From contig CAJMSE010000014.1 of the NCBI GenBank assembly GCA_905216025.1, forward strand, positions 1-64,000: DNA of 64,000 bases, read 5' to 3'. The translations under genes were made by a program, and so were the position numbers. Each line of letters begins with the position of its first letter. The first letter of the stretch is position 1. The stretch comes from an uncultured bacterium (GTDB taxonomy: Bacteria; Bacteroidota; Bacteroidia; Bacteroidales; Bacteroidaceae). A model generated the notes under the pieces. That model had not been told where the DNA came from. It saw only the letters and a program-made list of their open reading frames with translations, and ran no database searches. Of this stretch, positions 8,788 to 18,400 are shown piece by piece.

Positions 8788-10494
8788 ATGAAAAGAACAT
8801 TACTTTTATTTGCAGCAGCAGTGATGGCATCAGGTGCTTTCGCGGCAGACAAGCTTGACAGCAAAGCTCTTGTCAAGGCCTCTAAGAAGGTTCCGGCAGC
8901 GCGTTTGCAGCTTGCGACAATGGAGAAGGGCGCTGCCCGCAATGGCGTGATGAAGTCTAAGGCTACGGGACTTTACTATAAGGTGCCCGAGGGAGCCATG
9001 TTTACACACTGGAACAAGAGCGGCAGTGGATATGGAAATACCCGCATAGTAGTTTCGCCGTTCATGGAGTTTACTTTCAAGAACATGTCTGAGAACCCGA
9101 CTACAAATATCTGGCATCTCAACAACCCGTATAGCGGCAGATACTCTGATGTTACGGAGGCAATGGATGCCGACGGTAGCTTCACTTCTGCACTTGACCC
9201 CGGATATTATCTCCCTGCTCCCACTGTCCTGGATGCGGCCCAGAGAGACTCTTTCTGCGTAGGAAAGACGACAAATGAGTTCTGGAACGGCTCGAGAGGA
9301 ATGACAGATCCGGATCGTTATTTCACGCAGGTAGTGACTGATTCAATAGCTCCTATGGGCTTTATGGACGACCATGTCGAGGGCGGTTACGGCTGGGGCT
9401 CGCTCAGCACGGGCTTCCTTTACGGTTCAGGATTGCTCGATCAGACAGCAAATGGTCTCGGAATAGGAATCTGTTTCGGTGCGGAGCAGTCTTATCCGAA
9501 GCCTATGTCTCCCCTTTACGTAGAGGATGTGTTCCTTCGTATGTATGGTATTACAGATACGCCTATTGCTGAGGGCAAGAGTGTCACAATGACAATCACA
9601 GACACAGAGACATCGGATACTCTGGCAGTACTGACTGCCACTGCAGCAGACATCCTGGGACTGGAAGGTCCGTACAATGTGCAGTATTCGCAGACAGGTG
9701 TTGCCTATAGCGGAAATCTTGTGTTCTCGAAGAAAGAGAAGGACGTACTCGGAAACGAGCAGATTGTTCCTTTCGTCATCGACAGGGCTTTCACAGTCAA
9801 CATTGACGGCCTTGATCAGGAGGGTGTGACAATCGGTTTCCTCGGCGATGAAAGGCTGGAGGAGTATTCCGACAATGTGACAGATGGTCTTTTCTTAGTC
9901 GCTTATCCTGATGTGCAGGAGGTTTATGCTCACCGTTATGCAGACTTGTCGATGAACATAACATTCGATGCAGTGATGGATGCAACTGTCATAGGCGATG
10001 TTTTGTCGATGGCCAATGGCACAACAATTGAAAATGCCAACGTAATCCGCATCTCAGAAGATGGCCAGACATGTACTATTGACGGCACGGAGCTCCCCGG
10101 TCTGTTCGTTCAGACAGGTATGGACTGGTTTGACGAGGACGGAAACGAATACTATTACTTCGACTTCGCAGAGGATGCAGACTGGGTTGAGTCTACCGTG
10201 GTTAATCCCGGACTTTACGGCGACGGCACCTACGGTGTGTCTTTCACCGCCTCACCGCTCGGCAACACCCCCGGACGCTACACCTTCGCTTACCTCAAAG
10301 GCCGTGGCATACAGTCTGAGGTTGCCGTGCTCATCGTTCAGGGCAACCCCGATGCTACCGCTATCGATGCTGTCAAGAATACTATAGGCAAGAACGGAGC
10401 TTCTGCTCCCATCTACAACCTCAACGGTCAGAAGGTCGGCAAGTCTGCCAAGGGCATCATGATACAGAACGGCAAGAAGTTCATCAGCAAATAA
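8788..10494 (+). CDS. Secreted protein with Bacteroidota C-terminal tail, unknown function
   Basis: 568 residues. I start at ATG 8788 because it begins a clean signal peptide (MKRTLLLFAAAVMASGAFA); the longer open frame from 8743 overlaps the previous gene and would bury that signal. The C-terminus IYNLNGQKVGKSAKGIMIQ then NGKKFISK is the short sorting-tail form frequent in exported proteins of this group and may be recognised by the type IX system encoded at 35137-39979. No enzyme domain is recognised. Codon use looks richer in A/T third positions than the upstream operon genes, so it may have a different history or expression level. Confidence 0.8.
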   Translation: MKRTLLLFAAAVMASGAFAADKLDSKALVKASKKVPAARLQLATMEKGAARNGVMKSKATGLYYKVPEGAMFTHWNKSGSGYGNTRIVVSPFMEFTFKNMSENPTTNIWHLNNPYSGRYSDVTEAMDADGSFTSALDPGYYLPAPTVLDAAQRDSFCVGKTTNEFWNGSRGMTDPDRYFTQVVTDSIAPMGFMDDHVEGGYGWGSLSTGFLYGSGLLDQTANGLGIGICFGAEQSYPKPMSPLYVEDVFLRMYGITDTPIAEGKSVTMTITDTETSDTLAVLTATAADILGLEGPYNVQYSQTGVAYSGNLVFSKKEKDVLGNEQIVPFVIDRAFTVNIDGLDQEGVTIGFLGDERLEEYSDNVTDGLFLVAYPDVQEVYAHRYADLSMNITFDAVMDATVIGDVLSMANGTTIENANVIRISEDGQTCTIDGTELPGLFVQTGMDWFDEDGNEYYYFDFAEDADWVESTVVNPGLYGDGTYGVSFTASPLGNTPGRYTFAYLKGRGIQSEVAVLIVQGNPDATAIDAVKNTIGKNGASAPIYNLNGQKVGKSAKGIMIQNGKKFISK

Positions 10495-10557
10495 CCCCAT
10501 GTGGCAGCGGCCAGTACGGCCGTCACTGACACATAAACACCATAACAATTAGTTTCT

Positions 10558-10594
10558 GCGGATACGGCCGGTGACGGCAGTATCCGCTTTTTTT
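10558..10594 (+). terminator. Rho-independent terminator after the SusC/D operon
   Basis: Stem GCGGATAC (10558-10565) pairs with GTATCCGC (10580-10587), followed by seven T. It closes the 1020-10494 block before the sigma-factor gene. Confidence 0.8.
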
Positions 10595-10660
10595 ATGCGT
10601 TTTTTTCAGTTCCCGGTGTCACAAAACGGCAACTCGTGCGTTTTACTTATAGAAACGCTT

Positions 10661-11185
10661 ATGAACATAGAGACATTCAACAGCAGTATCGTGCCGATGC
10701 GCGGAAGACTTCTCGCCCGGGCGCGCTCATTAGCCGGAGACGACGACAGCGCCGAGGACCTCGTGCAGGAAGTCATGCTCAAGCTATGGAGCATGCGCGA
10801 CTCGCTCGGCAGCCATGCCAATCCCGAGGCGCTGGCAATGGCCATACTGCGCAACAAGGCCACCGACCTGTGGCGCCGTCGCAAGACGGAGCGCAGCCAT
10901 ACGGGCGTTGCCGCGGCGGAACCGGCCGACGACAACACCGTGGAGCACGCCGACGAGATGAAGCTGCTGCAGGCCATTGTCGACAGCCTGCCGCCCCTTC
11001 AGGCCCGGATATTCCGGATGAAGGACATCGAAGGCTATGAGAGCAGCGAGATAATAAGCATCACGGGGTGCTCGCCGGATAGCCTGAGGCAGTGTCTCTC
11101 GCGGGCCCGGCGCAGGATAAGGGAAGAGTTTGTCAGGCTCACGGCGATGCGCGGACAGGCCGCCGGGGCTTCACATAATATATAA
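10661..11185 (+). CDS. ECF-type sigma-70 family RNA polymerase sigma factor
   Basis: 174 residues from ATG 10661. The open frame reaches back to 10571, but the extra 30 residues do not resemble the family. Region 2 carries DDDSAEDLVQEVMLKLW, the helix that binds core polymerase and the -10 region, and region 4 is the C-terminal helix-turn-helix (about residues 105-165, SLPPLQARIFRMKDIEGYE). It is small and lacks regions 1 and 3, as expected of ECF sigmas. The following membrane protein is its probable anti-sigma factor. Targets may include the three barrel genes downstream (inference). Confidence 0.9.
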   Translation: MNIETFNSSIVPMRGRLLARARSLAGDDDSAEDLVQEVMLKLWSMRDSLGSHANPEALAMAILRNKATDLWRRRKTERSHTGVAAAEPADDNTVEHADEMKLLQAIVDSLPPLQARIFRMKDIEGYESSEIISITGCSPDSLRQCLSRARRRIREEFVRLTAMRGQAAGASHNI

Positions 11186-11208
11186 TAAGGTATAGGAGGA
11201 AACGAAAT

Positions 11209-11697
11209 ATGACGCACGAAGAGATTTCAATACTTATAGACAGATACATGGACGGCAGCACCACGGCCGCCGAGGAGCAGGCGCTCAGAGACTGGTTTGC
11301 CCGTCAGGGCGGCGACATACCGGCCGCGTGGCAGCCCCTGCGGGCGATATTCGCCTTCGTGAGTGCTGAGCGTGGGGAGACCGCGACATCCGCACCGGCA
11401 GCAGAGACCGGGTCCCCGGCGGCAGAAATCACCGCTCCTGCCGCCAGGATAGTGCCGATGCGCCGCACGGTGCTGCGCCGGATGGTGGCTGCGGCAGTGT
11501 CGGCGGCAGCCGTGGCCGCGGTGGCGCTCGTCCTCGTGACGCACCGGCAGGAGGCCCCGCAGGGCTATGTCGTCATCGACGGCACGGTGTATACCGACCG
11601 CGAGCTGGCCATGGAGCATGCCGAGCAGGCCCTGCTGGCAGTCTCCGACACGGGCGAAGACCCATTCGCGGCACTGAAGATGATGAGGAGAGAGTGA
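11209..11697 (+). CDS. Probable anti-sigma factor, single-pass membrane protein
   Basis: 162 residues. The N-terminal part (MTHEEISILIDRYMDGSTTAAEE, residues 1-40) resembles the cytoplasmic sigma-binding start of Bacteroidota anti-sigma proteins. An Ala/Pro-rich linker precedes a membrane helix (about 86-106) and a short periplasmic tail. A clear AGGAGG-type ribosome site lies at 11194-11200, unusual for this phylum. The gene is 23 bases behind the sigma gene. Assignment rests on context and layout, not on a conserved catalytic feature. Confidence 0.6.
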   Translation: MTHEEISILIDRYMDGSTTAAEEQALRDWFARQGGDIPAAWQPLRAIFAFVSAERGETATSAPAAETGSPAAEITAPAARIVPMRRTVLRRMVAAAVSAAAVAAVALVLVTHRQEAPQGYVVIDGTVYTDRELAMEHAEQALLAVSDTGEDPFAALKMMRRE

Positions 11698-11757
11698 CGA
11701 ACAGCATGGAGAGAGAAAGGCATGAGGACAGTGAAACGATATAAAAACCTGAGTATT

Positions 11758-12201
11758 ATGACGAAGAGCAACATGGCAAGGATACTGCTGGCGGTGCTGC
11801 TGGCGGCAGTGCTGCCCGCGACGAGGGCCCTGGCGCAGGACGATCTGGGCATAAACAAGATATTCGAGCGTTACGGCCACGCCCGCGGATGCACTCTGGT
11901 GGAGCTGCACGACATCAAGATACAGCAGCACCGGCTGAAGAAATACAAGAGCATCGTATACACGCGGATAGGCAGTGAGGTGAAGGCCGCCCTCCGCGAA
12001 GACCGCCGCCGGGCGAAGAAGATACGCGAGATAGTGGACAACGGGCGGATAGTGAGCGGCTACTACATGATGCCGCAGCAGAAAGAGGGCATCAACCGCT
12101 ACGTCCTCTTCAGCGATACCGACGGCCGCCGCGGCGCCGTGATATACATCGAGGGCCGCCTCTCGCCCGACGACATCATGGACATCACGTTCGTGAGATA
12201 G
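11758..12201 (+). CDS. Small secreted protein, DUF6108-like
   Basis: 147 residues from ATG 11758, chosen because it opens a good signal peptide (MARILLAVLLAAVLPATRALA); the frame is open from 11722. The mature part is basic and helical (KAALREDRRRAKKIREI) and ends with a short beta region. It resembles a family of small periplasmic proteins (DUF6108) that travel with ECF sigma/anti-sigma pairs in Bacteroidota; that match is from memory and moderate. Function unknown. Confidence 0.6.
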   Translation: MTKSNMARILLAVLLAAVLPATRALAQDDLGINKIFERYGHARGCTLVELHDIKIQQHRLKKYKSIVYTRIGSEVKAALREDRRRAKKIREIVDNGRIVSGYYMMPQQKEGINRYVLFSDTDGRRGAVIYIEGRLSPDDIMDITFVR

Positions 12202-12266
12202 CCCTCGGAGCCCTCCGGGTCCTCCGAGAGTTCCCCAACATCAACAAAACAAAAACCATTATAATC

Positions 12267-13133
12267 ATGAGAACAATTCTATTGGCAGCACTGATGACGC
12301 TGACAGCGTCGTCGCAGGCTGCGGAAAAGGCAGACACGGTAGTCACGGAGAGTGGCAGCAGGGTGGTCGTCGGCGAGTCCGGCGGTCACGTCACGGTCGA
12401 AGTGTTCGACGGTCAGGGTGATGAACTGCGCAAGTTGCGCGAGCTGACATACAGCGACGGGCAGGAGGTGGAGCAGATAAACATCTCCTCACCCTTCCTC
12501 ATATACCGCCGGGGAATGCGCCGGCAGACCTTCCACAGCCACGTGCCGTCGGTATACTACGGCGTGTCGGTGCCTGCGGGCGGCGCTCTCGGGTTCAGAG
12601 GAGCCTCCGGACTGCACAGCAAGGACACCAAGTCGTACGACTGGGGACTGACCTTCATCGATGCGGCGCTGCCGCTGAACCCGCTCCACACCTTCGGCAT
12701 CAGCGGCTCGGTACAGGCCGGTTTCGTGCATCACGCCTTCGAGAAAGGCTATGCCATGGTCAATGACGGCAGCCGCGTGGCGGTCGTCGGTATCGACGAC
12801 GAGGGCATGAAGAAGAGCTATATCAGCTATAAGTATGTCCGCATCCCCATATTCCTCGACTGGCAGCAGCGCTTCGGGTCGGTCACGGTCTTTGCCGGAG
12901 TGGGCCTCTCGCTCGACATACGCGGCTTCGAGCGCTCCCGCTATAAGGGCAGCGACGGCACAATCACGCCCACCAGCGACCTCGGCATGAACTCATTAGG
13001 CTGCAACTTCGAGGCGCATGCCGGCTGCGGCGATGTCGTGCTCTATGTGCGCTCGGCCCTCACGCCGCTGCTCAACACCGATACTGGGCCCAAATGCTAT
13101 CCCACGAGTATCGGAATAGGTCTTATATTATAA
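12267..13133 (+). CDS. Secreted outer-membrane barrel-like protein, first of three paralogues
   Basis: 288 residues with a signal peptide (MRTILLAALMTLTASSQA). Shortly after it, ADTVVTESGSRVVVGESGG matches the start of the next two proteins. The rest is rich in alternating beta strands (LRSALTPLLN, GIGLIL end) typical of small porin-like or PorT-like barrels. It begins the second half of a sigma-led cluster and lies 65 bases after the DUF6108-like gene. Role unknown. Confidence 0.7.
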   Translation: MRTILLAALMTLTASSQAAEKADTVVTESGSRVVVGESGGHVTVEVFDGQGDELRKLRELTYSDGQEVEQINISSPFLIYRRGMRRQTFHSHVPSVYYGVSVPAGGALGFRGASGLHSKDTKSYDWGLTFIDAALPLNPLHTFGISGSVQAGFVHHAFEKGYAMVNDGSRVAVVGIDDEGMKKSYISYKYVRIPIFLDWQQRFGSVTVFAGVGLSLDIRGFERSRYKGSDGTITPTSDLGMNSLGCNFEAHAGCGDVVLYVRSALTPLLNTDTGPKCYPTSIGIGLIL

Positions 13134-13149
13134 TATGTGCAGAAGAGAT

Positions 13150-14034
13150 ATGAAGACGATAGGATTACTGATGCTGCTTGCTGCGGCATCGCTGCCCTCG
13201 GCGTCGCTTGCCGTCGAGCAGGCCGACACCACCGTGACGTATGGCGGCAGCAAGGTCATTATAGGCGTGGCGGACGGCGAGACGCGCATTTCCGTCTACG
13301 AGAGAGACACCGTGAAGGTCAAGGAGTGCACCTTCATAGAAGGTAACGACATAGGCCGCGTGTGCGTGAGTTCGCCCTTCGCCGAGGCAGAGACGTTGCA
13401 GGACATGAGCATGGAGCCCCATCTCCCCACCGTATGGGCCGGCATGGGCATGCTCGACGACAAGGCGTTCAGCCGCTCTGCCGGCGGCGTGGGTTCGAAA
13501 CAGTCGGGCTCTTTCGAACTCGGCATAACGCCGGTGTCCTTTGTCATGCCGCTCGACAAGGCCCGCACGGTGGGCTTCGTCACCGGAGCGCAGCTCGTTT
13601 TCACCCGCACCAGTTTCCGGCGCGACTTCGGAATGCTTAACTCCGGCAGCCTGATAGACTGCTTCGGCATACCTTCGGCCACGGGGCACAGCATGTGCTA
13701 CGGCACGCTGAGGGTGCCGCTGCTGCTCAGCATCTATGGCCCGCACCACCGCGGAGCCGTGTCGATGGGCTTCTCGGTTGAGGCCCGCACCAATGCCGCC
13801 TACCGGCTGAAGACGGATGAGGCCGTGCCCGGTGTCCCCGACGGCCTGAAACTGAAGCGCGCCGGGCTCAACATGGAGTTGAACATCTGCTACGGACCGC
13901 TCTGTCTGGGCGGCCACATCGGACTGACACCCCTCTACGAGACTACCGGCGGGGTGAAGGCATACACCAAGAGCCTTACCGTGGGAGTGAACATACAGAA
14001 CCTCTGCCGCATGCTGAGGAAGAAAAACAAATGA
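13150..14034 (+). CDS. Secreted outer-membrane barrel-like protein, second paralogue
   Basis: 294 residues from ATG 13150, which starts the signal peptide (MKTIGLLMLLAAASLPSASL); an upstream in-frame ATG at 13135 adds only MCRRD. The mature N-terminus ADTTVTYGGSKVIIG repeats the motif of both neighbours, and the C-terminal TKSLTVGVNIQNL strand aligns with the third copy (SSSLTVGVDLIKG). Only 16 bases separate it from the first paralogue, so the three are probably co-transcribed tandem duplicates. Confidence 0.7.
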   Translation: MKTIGLLMLLAAASLPSASLAVEQADTTVTYGGSKVIIGVADGETRISVYERDTVKVKECTFIEGNDIGRVCVSSPFAEAETLQDMSMEPHLPTVWAGMGMLDDKAFSRSAGGVGSKQSGSFELGITPVSFVMPLDKARTVGFVTGAQLVFTRTSFRRDFGMLNSGSLIDCFGIPSATGHSMCYGTLRVPLLLSIYGPHHRGAVSMGFSVEARTNAAYRLKTDEAVPGVPDGLKLKRAGLNMELNICYGPLCLGGHIGLTPLYETTGGVKAYTKSLTVGVNIQNLCRMLRKKNK

Positions 14035-14043
14035 CAGCAGACG

Positions 14044-14982
14044 ATGATGAAGAATAAGATATTGATGATTGCGGCCTGCATCATGCCGTTGGCGGCAGGC
14101 GCGGAGAACGTCGCCGACACCACCGTGACGTATGGCGGCAACAGGATAGTGATAGGGGAGCGTGGCGGCGAGCTCGACTTCAAGGTGTTCGACAGCCGCG
14201 ACTACTATATGACGAAGACTGCCGAGAGCGTCTTTATAGACGGGCGCGAGGAGGAACGGACGTTCGTCGGCCAGCCGGTGCAGTATGTGAAGGCGCCCGA
14301 CGCCACACCCTTCGATGCCGGTTATCCCACGGTGTGGTACGGTTTTGCCGACCCCACATCCTCAAACCATCAGCTGTGGGCGCACCGCACGGGAACGTTC
14401 GAGCTGGGCGTCACCCCGTTTGCCCGGGCCTTTCTGCTGAAGCGGAGCGGATGCCTGTATGGTGTTGCCACCGGCGTGCAGCTCGTCTACTCACGCGTCA
14501 GCTTCGACAAGGACTGCCTGCTGCGCATGGACGGCAGTGCCGTCGAGCGCATCGACAATCCCGCTACGACGGTGAACAATATGTATTACGGTGCGCTGCG
14601 CGTGCCGCTGACCTTCCGCATCCAGACTCCCAACGACTTCTTCGGTTGCGGACTGGGCTTCTCTTTCGAGGCGCGCACAAACGCGAAGTATAATTTCAGT
14701 GCCGCCGCTGGCGCCGCTCAGGCTGTCATGGCCGGCTCACCGGCAACGATTTCCGGCTCACCGGCAACCGATAGCAGCATCGCGGCTCCCGACTGCCTGC
14801 GCCTGAAGCGCTTTGGCATCAACTTCGAGGGCTATATCCAGTTCGGGGTGCTCACCGTTGGAGCGAGCGTCGGGCTTACCCCGCTGTTCAAGTCGACGGC
14901 CGGCGACAGCTATAAGTCTTCGTCGCTGACGGTCGGGGTGGACCTGATAAAGGGATACAGGATGCTGAAGAAGCATCGCTGA
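14044..14982 (+). CDS. Secreted outer-membrane barrel-like protein, third paralogue
   Basis: 312 residues (ATG 14047 is equally possible). The signal peptide is followed by ADTTVTYGGNRIVIGERGG, the shared opening. A loop at about residues 220-245 contains a short internal repeat (GSPATISGSPATDS), absent from the other two copies, suggesting a surface loop that tolerates change. Ends LTVGVDLIKGYRML. Function unknown; probably outer-membrane and possibly sigma-regulated. Confidence 0.7.
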   Translation: MMKNKILMIAACIMPLAAGAENVADTTVTYGGNRIVIGERGGELDFKVFDSRDYYMTKTAESVFIDGREEERTFVGQPVQYVKAPDATPFDAGYPTVWYGFADPTSSNHQLWAHRTGTFELGVTPFARAFLLKRSGCLYGVATGVQLVYSRVSFDKDCLLRMDGSAVERIDNPATTVNNMYYGALRVPLTFRIQTPNDFFGCGLGFSFEARTNAKYNFSAAAGAAQAVMAGSPATISGSPATDSSIAAPDCLRLKRFGINFEGYIQFGVLTVGASVGLTPLFKSTAGDSYKSSSLTVGVDLIKGYRMLKKHR

Positions 14983-14995
14983 GGCCTCCGGAAGC

Positions 14996-15350
14996 CCCTC
15001 AAAGCCCCTCCCGGCCTCCCCAAAGGGGAGGAGAAGAGCCGAAAAGAAGCCTCTCCGGGAGTCCTCCAGAAGCCCCCTCCCAGCCTCCCCAAGGGGAGGA
15101 AAAAGGTTGTGAAAGATGGGAGATAATGGGAGAAATGGGAAAGATGGGAGGGCTGGGAGGTTATGGGAAAAATGAGACAAAAGCGCCGGCAGGCGCTGCC
15201 GGCACGGCGCATGGCTGCTTCCTCTGCCAGGTTTTCATCTCTCCCATAGTCTCCCAGCCCTCCCATCTTTCCCATTTCTCCCACAATCCTCTTCCCAATT
15301 CCTCCCCTTTGGGGAGGTCAGGAGGGGCTTCCAGGGGGGCTTGAGGGGAT
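14996..15350. repeat. R2 composite palindromic repeat, copy 1
   Basis: The left side has CCTCCCGGCCTCCCC with AAAGGGGAGG, then GGGAGATAATGGGAG-type runs on the top strand (15117-15170). The right side returns the mirror (CTCCCAGCCCTCCCATC, 15250-15285) and CCCCTTTGGGGAGGTC. Whole arms are inverted around a central GC-rich hairpin (GCCGGCAGGCGCTGCCGGC at about 15185). Similar elements are at 43823-44050 and 61018-61132. No gene lies within. Confidence 0.8.
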
Positions 15351-15380
15351 TCCCCTTTTCATAAAACCGCCCCTAATATT

Positions 15381-15410
15381 TTGCTCTCTCCTTATTTTGG
15401 TGTACCTTTG
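15381..15410 (+). promoter_or_regulatory. purL promoter
   Basis: TTG at 15381-15383 and TACCTTTG at 15403-15410 with a 19-base spacer give a consensus Bacteroidota promoter 37 bases upstream of the purL ATG. It starts only 30 bases after the R2 repeat ends. No purine riboswitch is evident in the short leader. Confidence 0.75.
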
Positions 15411-15447
15411 CAGGCAGAATACGTATTTAATTAAAAATCAATAAGGA

Positions 15448-18400
15448 ATGATTCTTTTTTTCAAGACTCCGCAGAAAAGCGTGATAGCAACCGAGGTGGA
15501 CCATCGGTTGAGTGGCGATGAGATCAAGGAGCTTTGCTGGCTGTATGGCAATGCAGAGCTTGCTGAGTGCGAGACGATGGAGGGTTTCTTCGTCGGTCCG
15601 CGTCGCGAGATGATAACTCCATGGAGTACGAATGCCGTAGAGATTACACAGAACATGAATCTCAGCGGCATTTTGCGTATAGAGGAGTTCTTCCCCGTGG
15701 CTTCAAAGGATGCCGAACACGACCCGATGCTCCAGCGTATGTACGACGGACTCGACCAGACCGTCTTCACCGTGAACCACGAGCCGGAGCCTATCAAGCA
15801 TGTCGCAAGCCTCGAAGAGTATAACGAGCAGGAGGGCCTCGCGCTGTCGAAGGAAGAGATTGAGTATCTGCACAAGATTGAGAAAGAGCTCGGACGCCCC
15901 CTCACGGACTCCGAGATATTCGGCTTCGCCCAGATAAACTCGGAGCATTGCCGTCATAAAATCTTCGGCGGCATGTTCATCATCGACGGCAAGGAGATGG
16001 AGTCGAGCCTCTTCGCGATGATCAAGAAGACGACGCAGGAGAATCCGAACAAGATATTGTCGGCCTATAAGGATAATGTGGCGTTTGCCCAGGGCCCGGT
16101 TGTCGAGCAGTTCGCACCGGCCGACCAGACCACGAGCGACTACTTCACGGTGAAGGACGTGGAGAGCGTCATCTCACTGAAGGCCGAGACCCACAACTTC
16201 CCCACCACGGTGGAGCCCTTCAATGGCGCTGCCACGGGTACCGGCGGAGAAATCCGCGACCGTATGGGCGGCGGCACGGGCTCATGGCCCATCGCCGGAA
16301 CAGCCGTATATATGACGGCATACCCGAGGATTAATGAAGAATGTAGAATGAAGAATGAAGAATCCTCAGCAATTGGAGAGTGCAGTATGAAGAACGAAGA
16401 ATCTGCTGCCGCGGTGAAGGATAATGCCACGGCGCAGCCCGATTCTTCATTCTTCACTCTTCATTCTTCATTCCAAATGAAAGAGCGTCCCTGGCTTTAC
16501 CAGACTCCGGAGCAGATTCTCATCAAGGCGTCGAACGGCGCGAGCGACTTCGGAAACAAGTTCGGACAGCCGCTTATCTGCGGTTCGGTGCTCACCTTCG
16601 AGCATCAGGAGGGTGAAGAGAAGTATGCTTACGACAAGGTCATCATGCTTGCCGGCGGTGTCGGCTACGGCACGAAGCGCGACTGCCTGAAGAAGGAGCC
16701 GCAGCCGGGCAACAAGGTCGTTGTCGTCGGAGGTGATAACTACCGCATCGGTCTCGGCGGCGGTTCCGTATCGTCTGTCGATACCGGCCGCTACAGCAAC
16801 GGCATCGAGCTCAACGCCGTGCAGCGCGCCAACCCCGAGATGCAGAAGCGTGCCTACAACCTGGTGCGTGCCCTCTGCGAGGGCGACGTGAATCCCGTCG
16901 TCAGCATCCACGACCACGGCTCTGCCGGACACCTCAACTGCCTCAGCGAGCTTGTCGAGGAGTGCGGCGGACGCATAGACATGACCAAACTGCCTATCGG
17001 CGACAAGACGCTCAGCTCCAAGGAGATAATAGCCAACGAGAGTCAGGAGCGCATGGGGCTCCTCATTGACGAGAAGCACATCGAGCAGGTGCGCAAGATT
17101 GCAGAGCGCGAGCGTGCCCCGATGTATGTCGTAGGCGAGACTACGGGCGACGCCCACTTCTCGTTCGTGCAGGGCGACGGCGTCAAGCCCTTCGACCTCG
17201 ACGTTGCCCAGATGTTTGGCCATTCCCCGAAGACCATCATGCGCGACACCACCGTCGAGCGCCACTATGCGAACGTTGAATATTTTAATGAAGAACGAAG
17301 AATGAAGAATGAAGAATCTGCTGCTGCAGCAACCGGCGATTCTTCATCAACCGCCACGGCGCAGCCCGATTCTTCATTCATCACTCTTCATTCTTCATTA
17401 GATAACTATCTTGCCGGTGTGCTGCAGCTTGAGGCTGTTGCCTGCAAGGACTGGCTGACAAACAAGGTCGACCGTTCGGTGACGGGTAAGATAGCGCGCC
17501 AGCAGTGCCAGGGCGAGATACAGCTGCCGCTGAGCGACTGCGGCGTGGTGGCTCTCGACTACCGTGGCCGCAAGGGTATCGCCACCGCTCTCGGACATGC
17601 TCCGCAGGCCGGACTGGCATCGCCCGAGGCCGGCAGCGTGCTCTCCGTTGCCGAGGCACTGACCAATATCGTGTGGGCGCCGCTCGCCGACGGAATGGAC
17701 AGCCTGAGCCTCTCGGCAAACTGGATGTGGCCCTGCCGCTCGCAGGAGGGTGAGGATGCGCGCCTCTACAGTGCTGTCAAGGCACTGTCGGATTTCTGCT
17801 GCGCCATCCAGGTGAACGTGCCCACGGGCAAGGACTCGCTGTCTATGACACAGCAGTATCCCAACGGCGAGAAGATCATCGCCCCCGGAACGGTCATCGT
17901 CAGTGCCGGCGGCGAGGTCAGCGACGTGCGTAAGGTCGTATCTCCCGTGCTCGTCAACGACAAGAACGCATCGCTCTATCATATCGACTTCTCGTTTGAC
18001 GAGCAGCGGCTCGGCGGCAGCGCCTTTGCCCAGAGCCTCGGAAAGGTGGGCGACGACGTGCCTACGGTGAAGAATCCCGAGTATTTCCGCGACGCTTTCA
18101 TGGCCGTTCAGGAGATGATTGCCAACGGATGGATCATGGCCGGACACGACATCAGTGCCGGCGGACTCATCACCACGCTGCTCGAGATGTGCTTCGCAAA
18201 CACCACCGGCGGCATGCACATCAACCTGCACAGTCTCTGCCAGGACGGCGACATCGTCAAGACGCTCTTCGCAGAGAACCCCGGCGTCGTCATCGAGGTT
18301 GCCGACAAGAATAAGGAGAAGTTCGCCAAGTTCATGGACGAGCAGGGCATCGCATACGCAAAGATAGGCTATTCGGCTCCCGAGGAGCGTGCCGTGACGG

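Noticed and set aside
16333..17400. purL as a broken or frameshifted gene
   Set aside because: Both inserts are multiples of three without stops, and all conserved motifs downstream, including the glutaminase Cys, are in frame.
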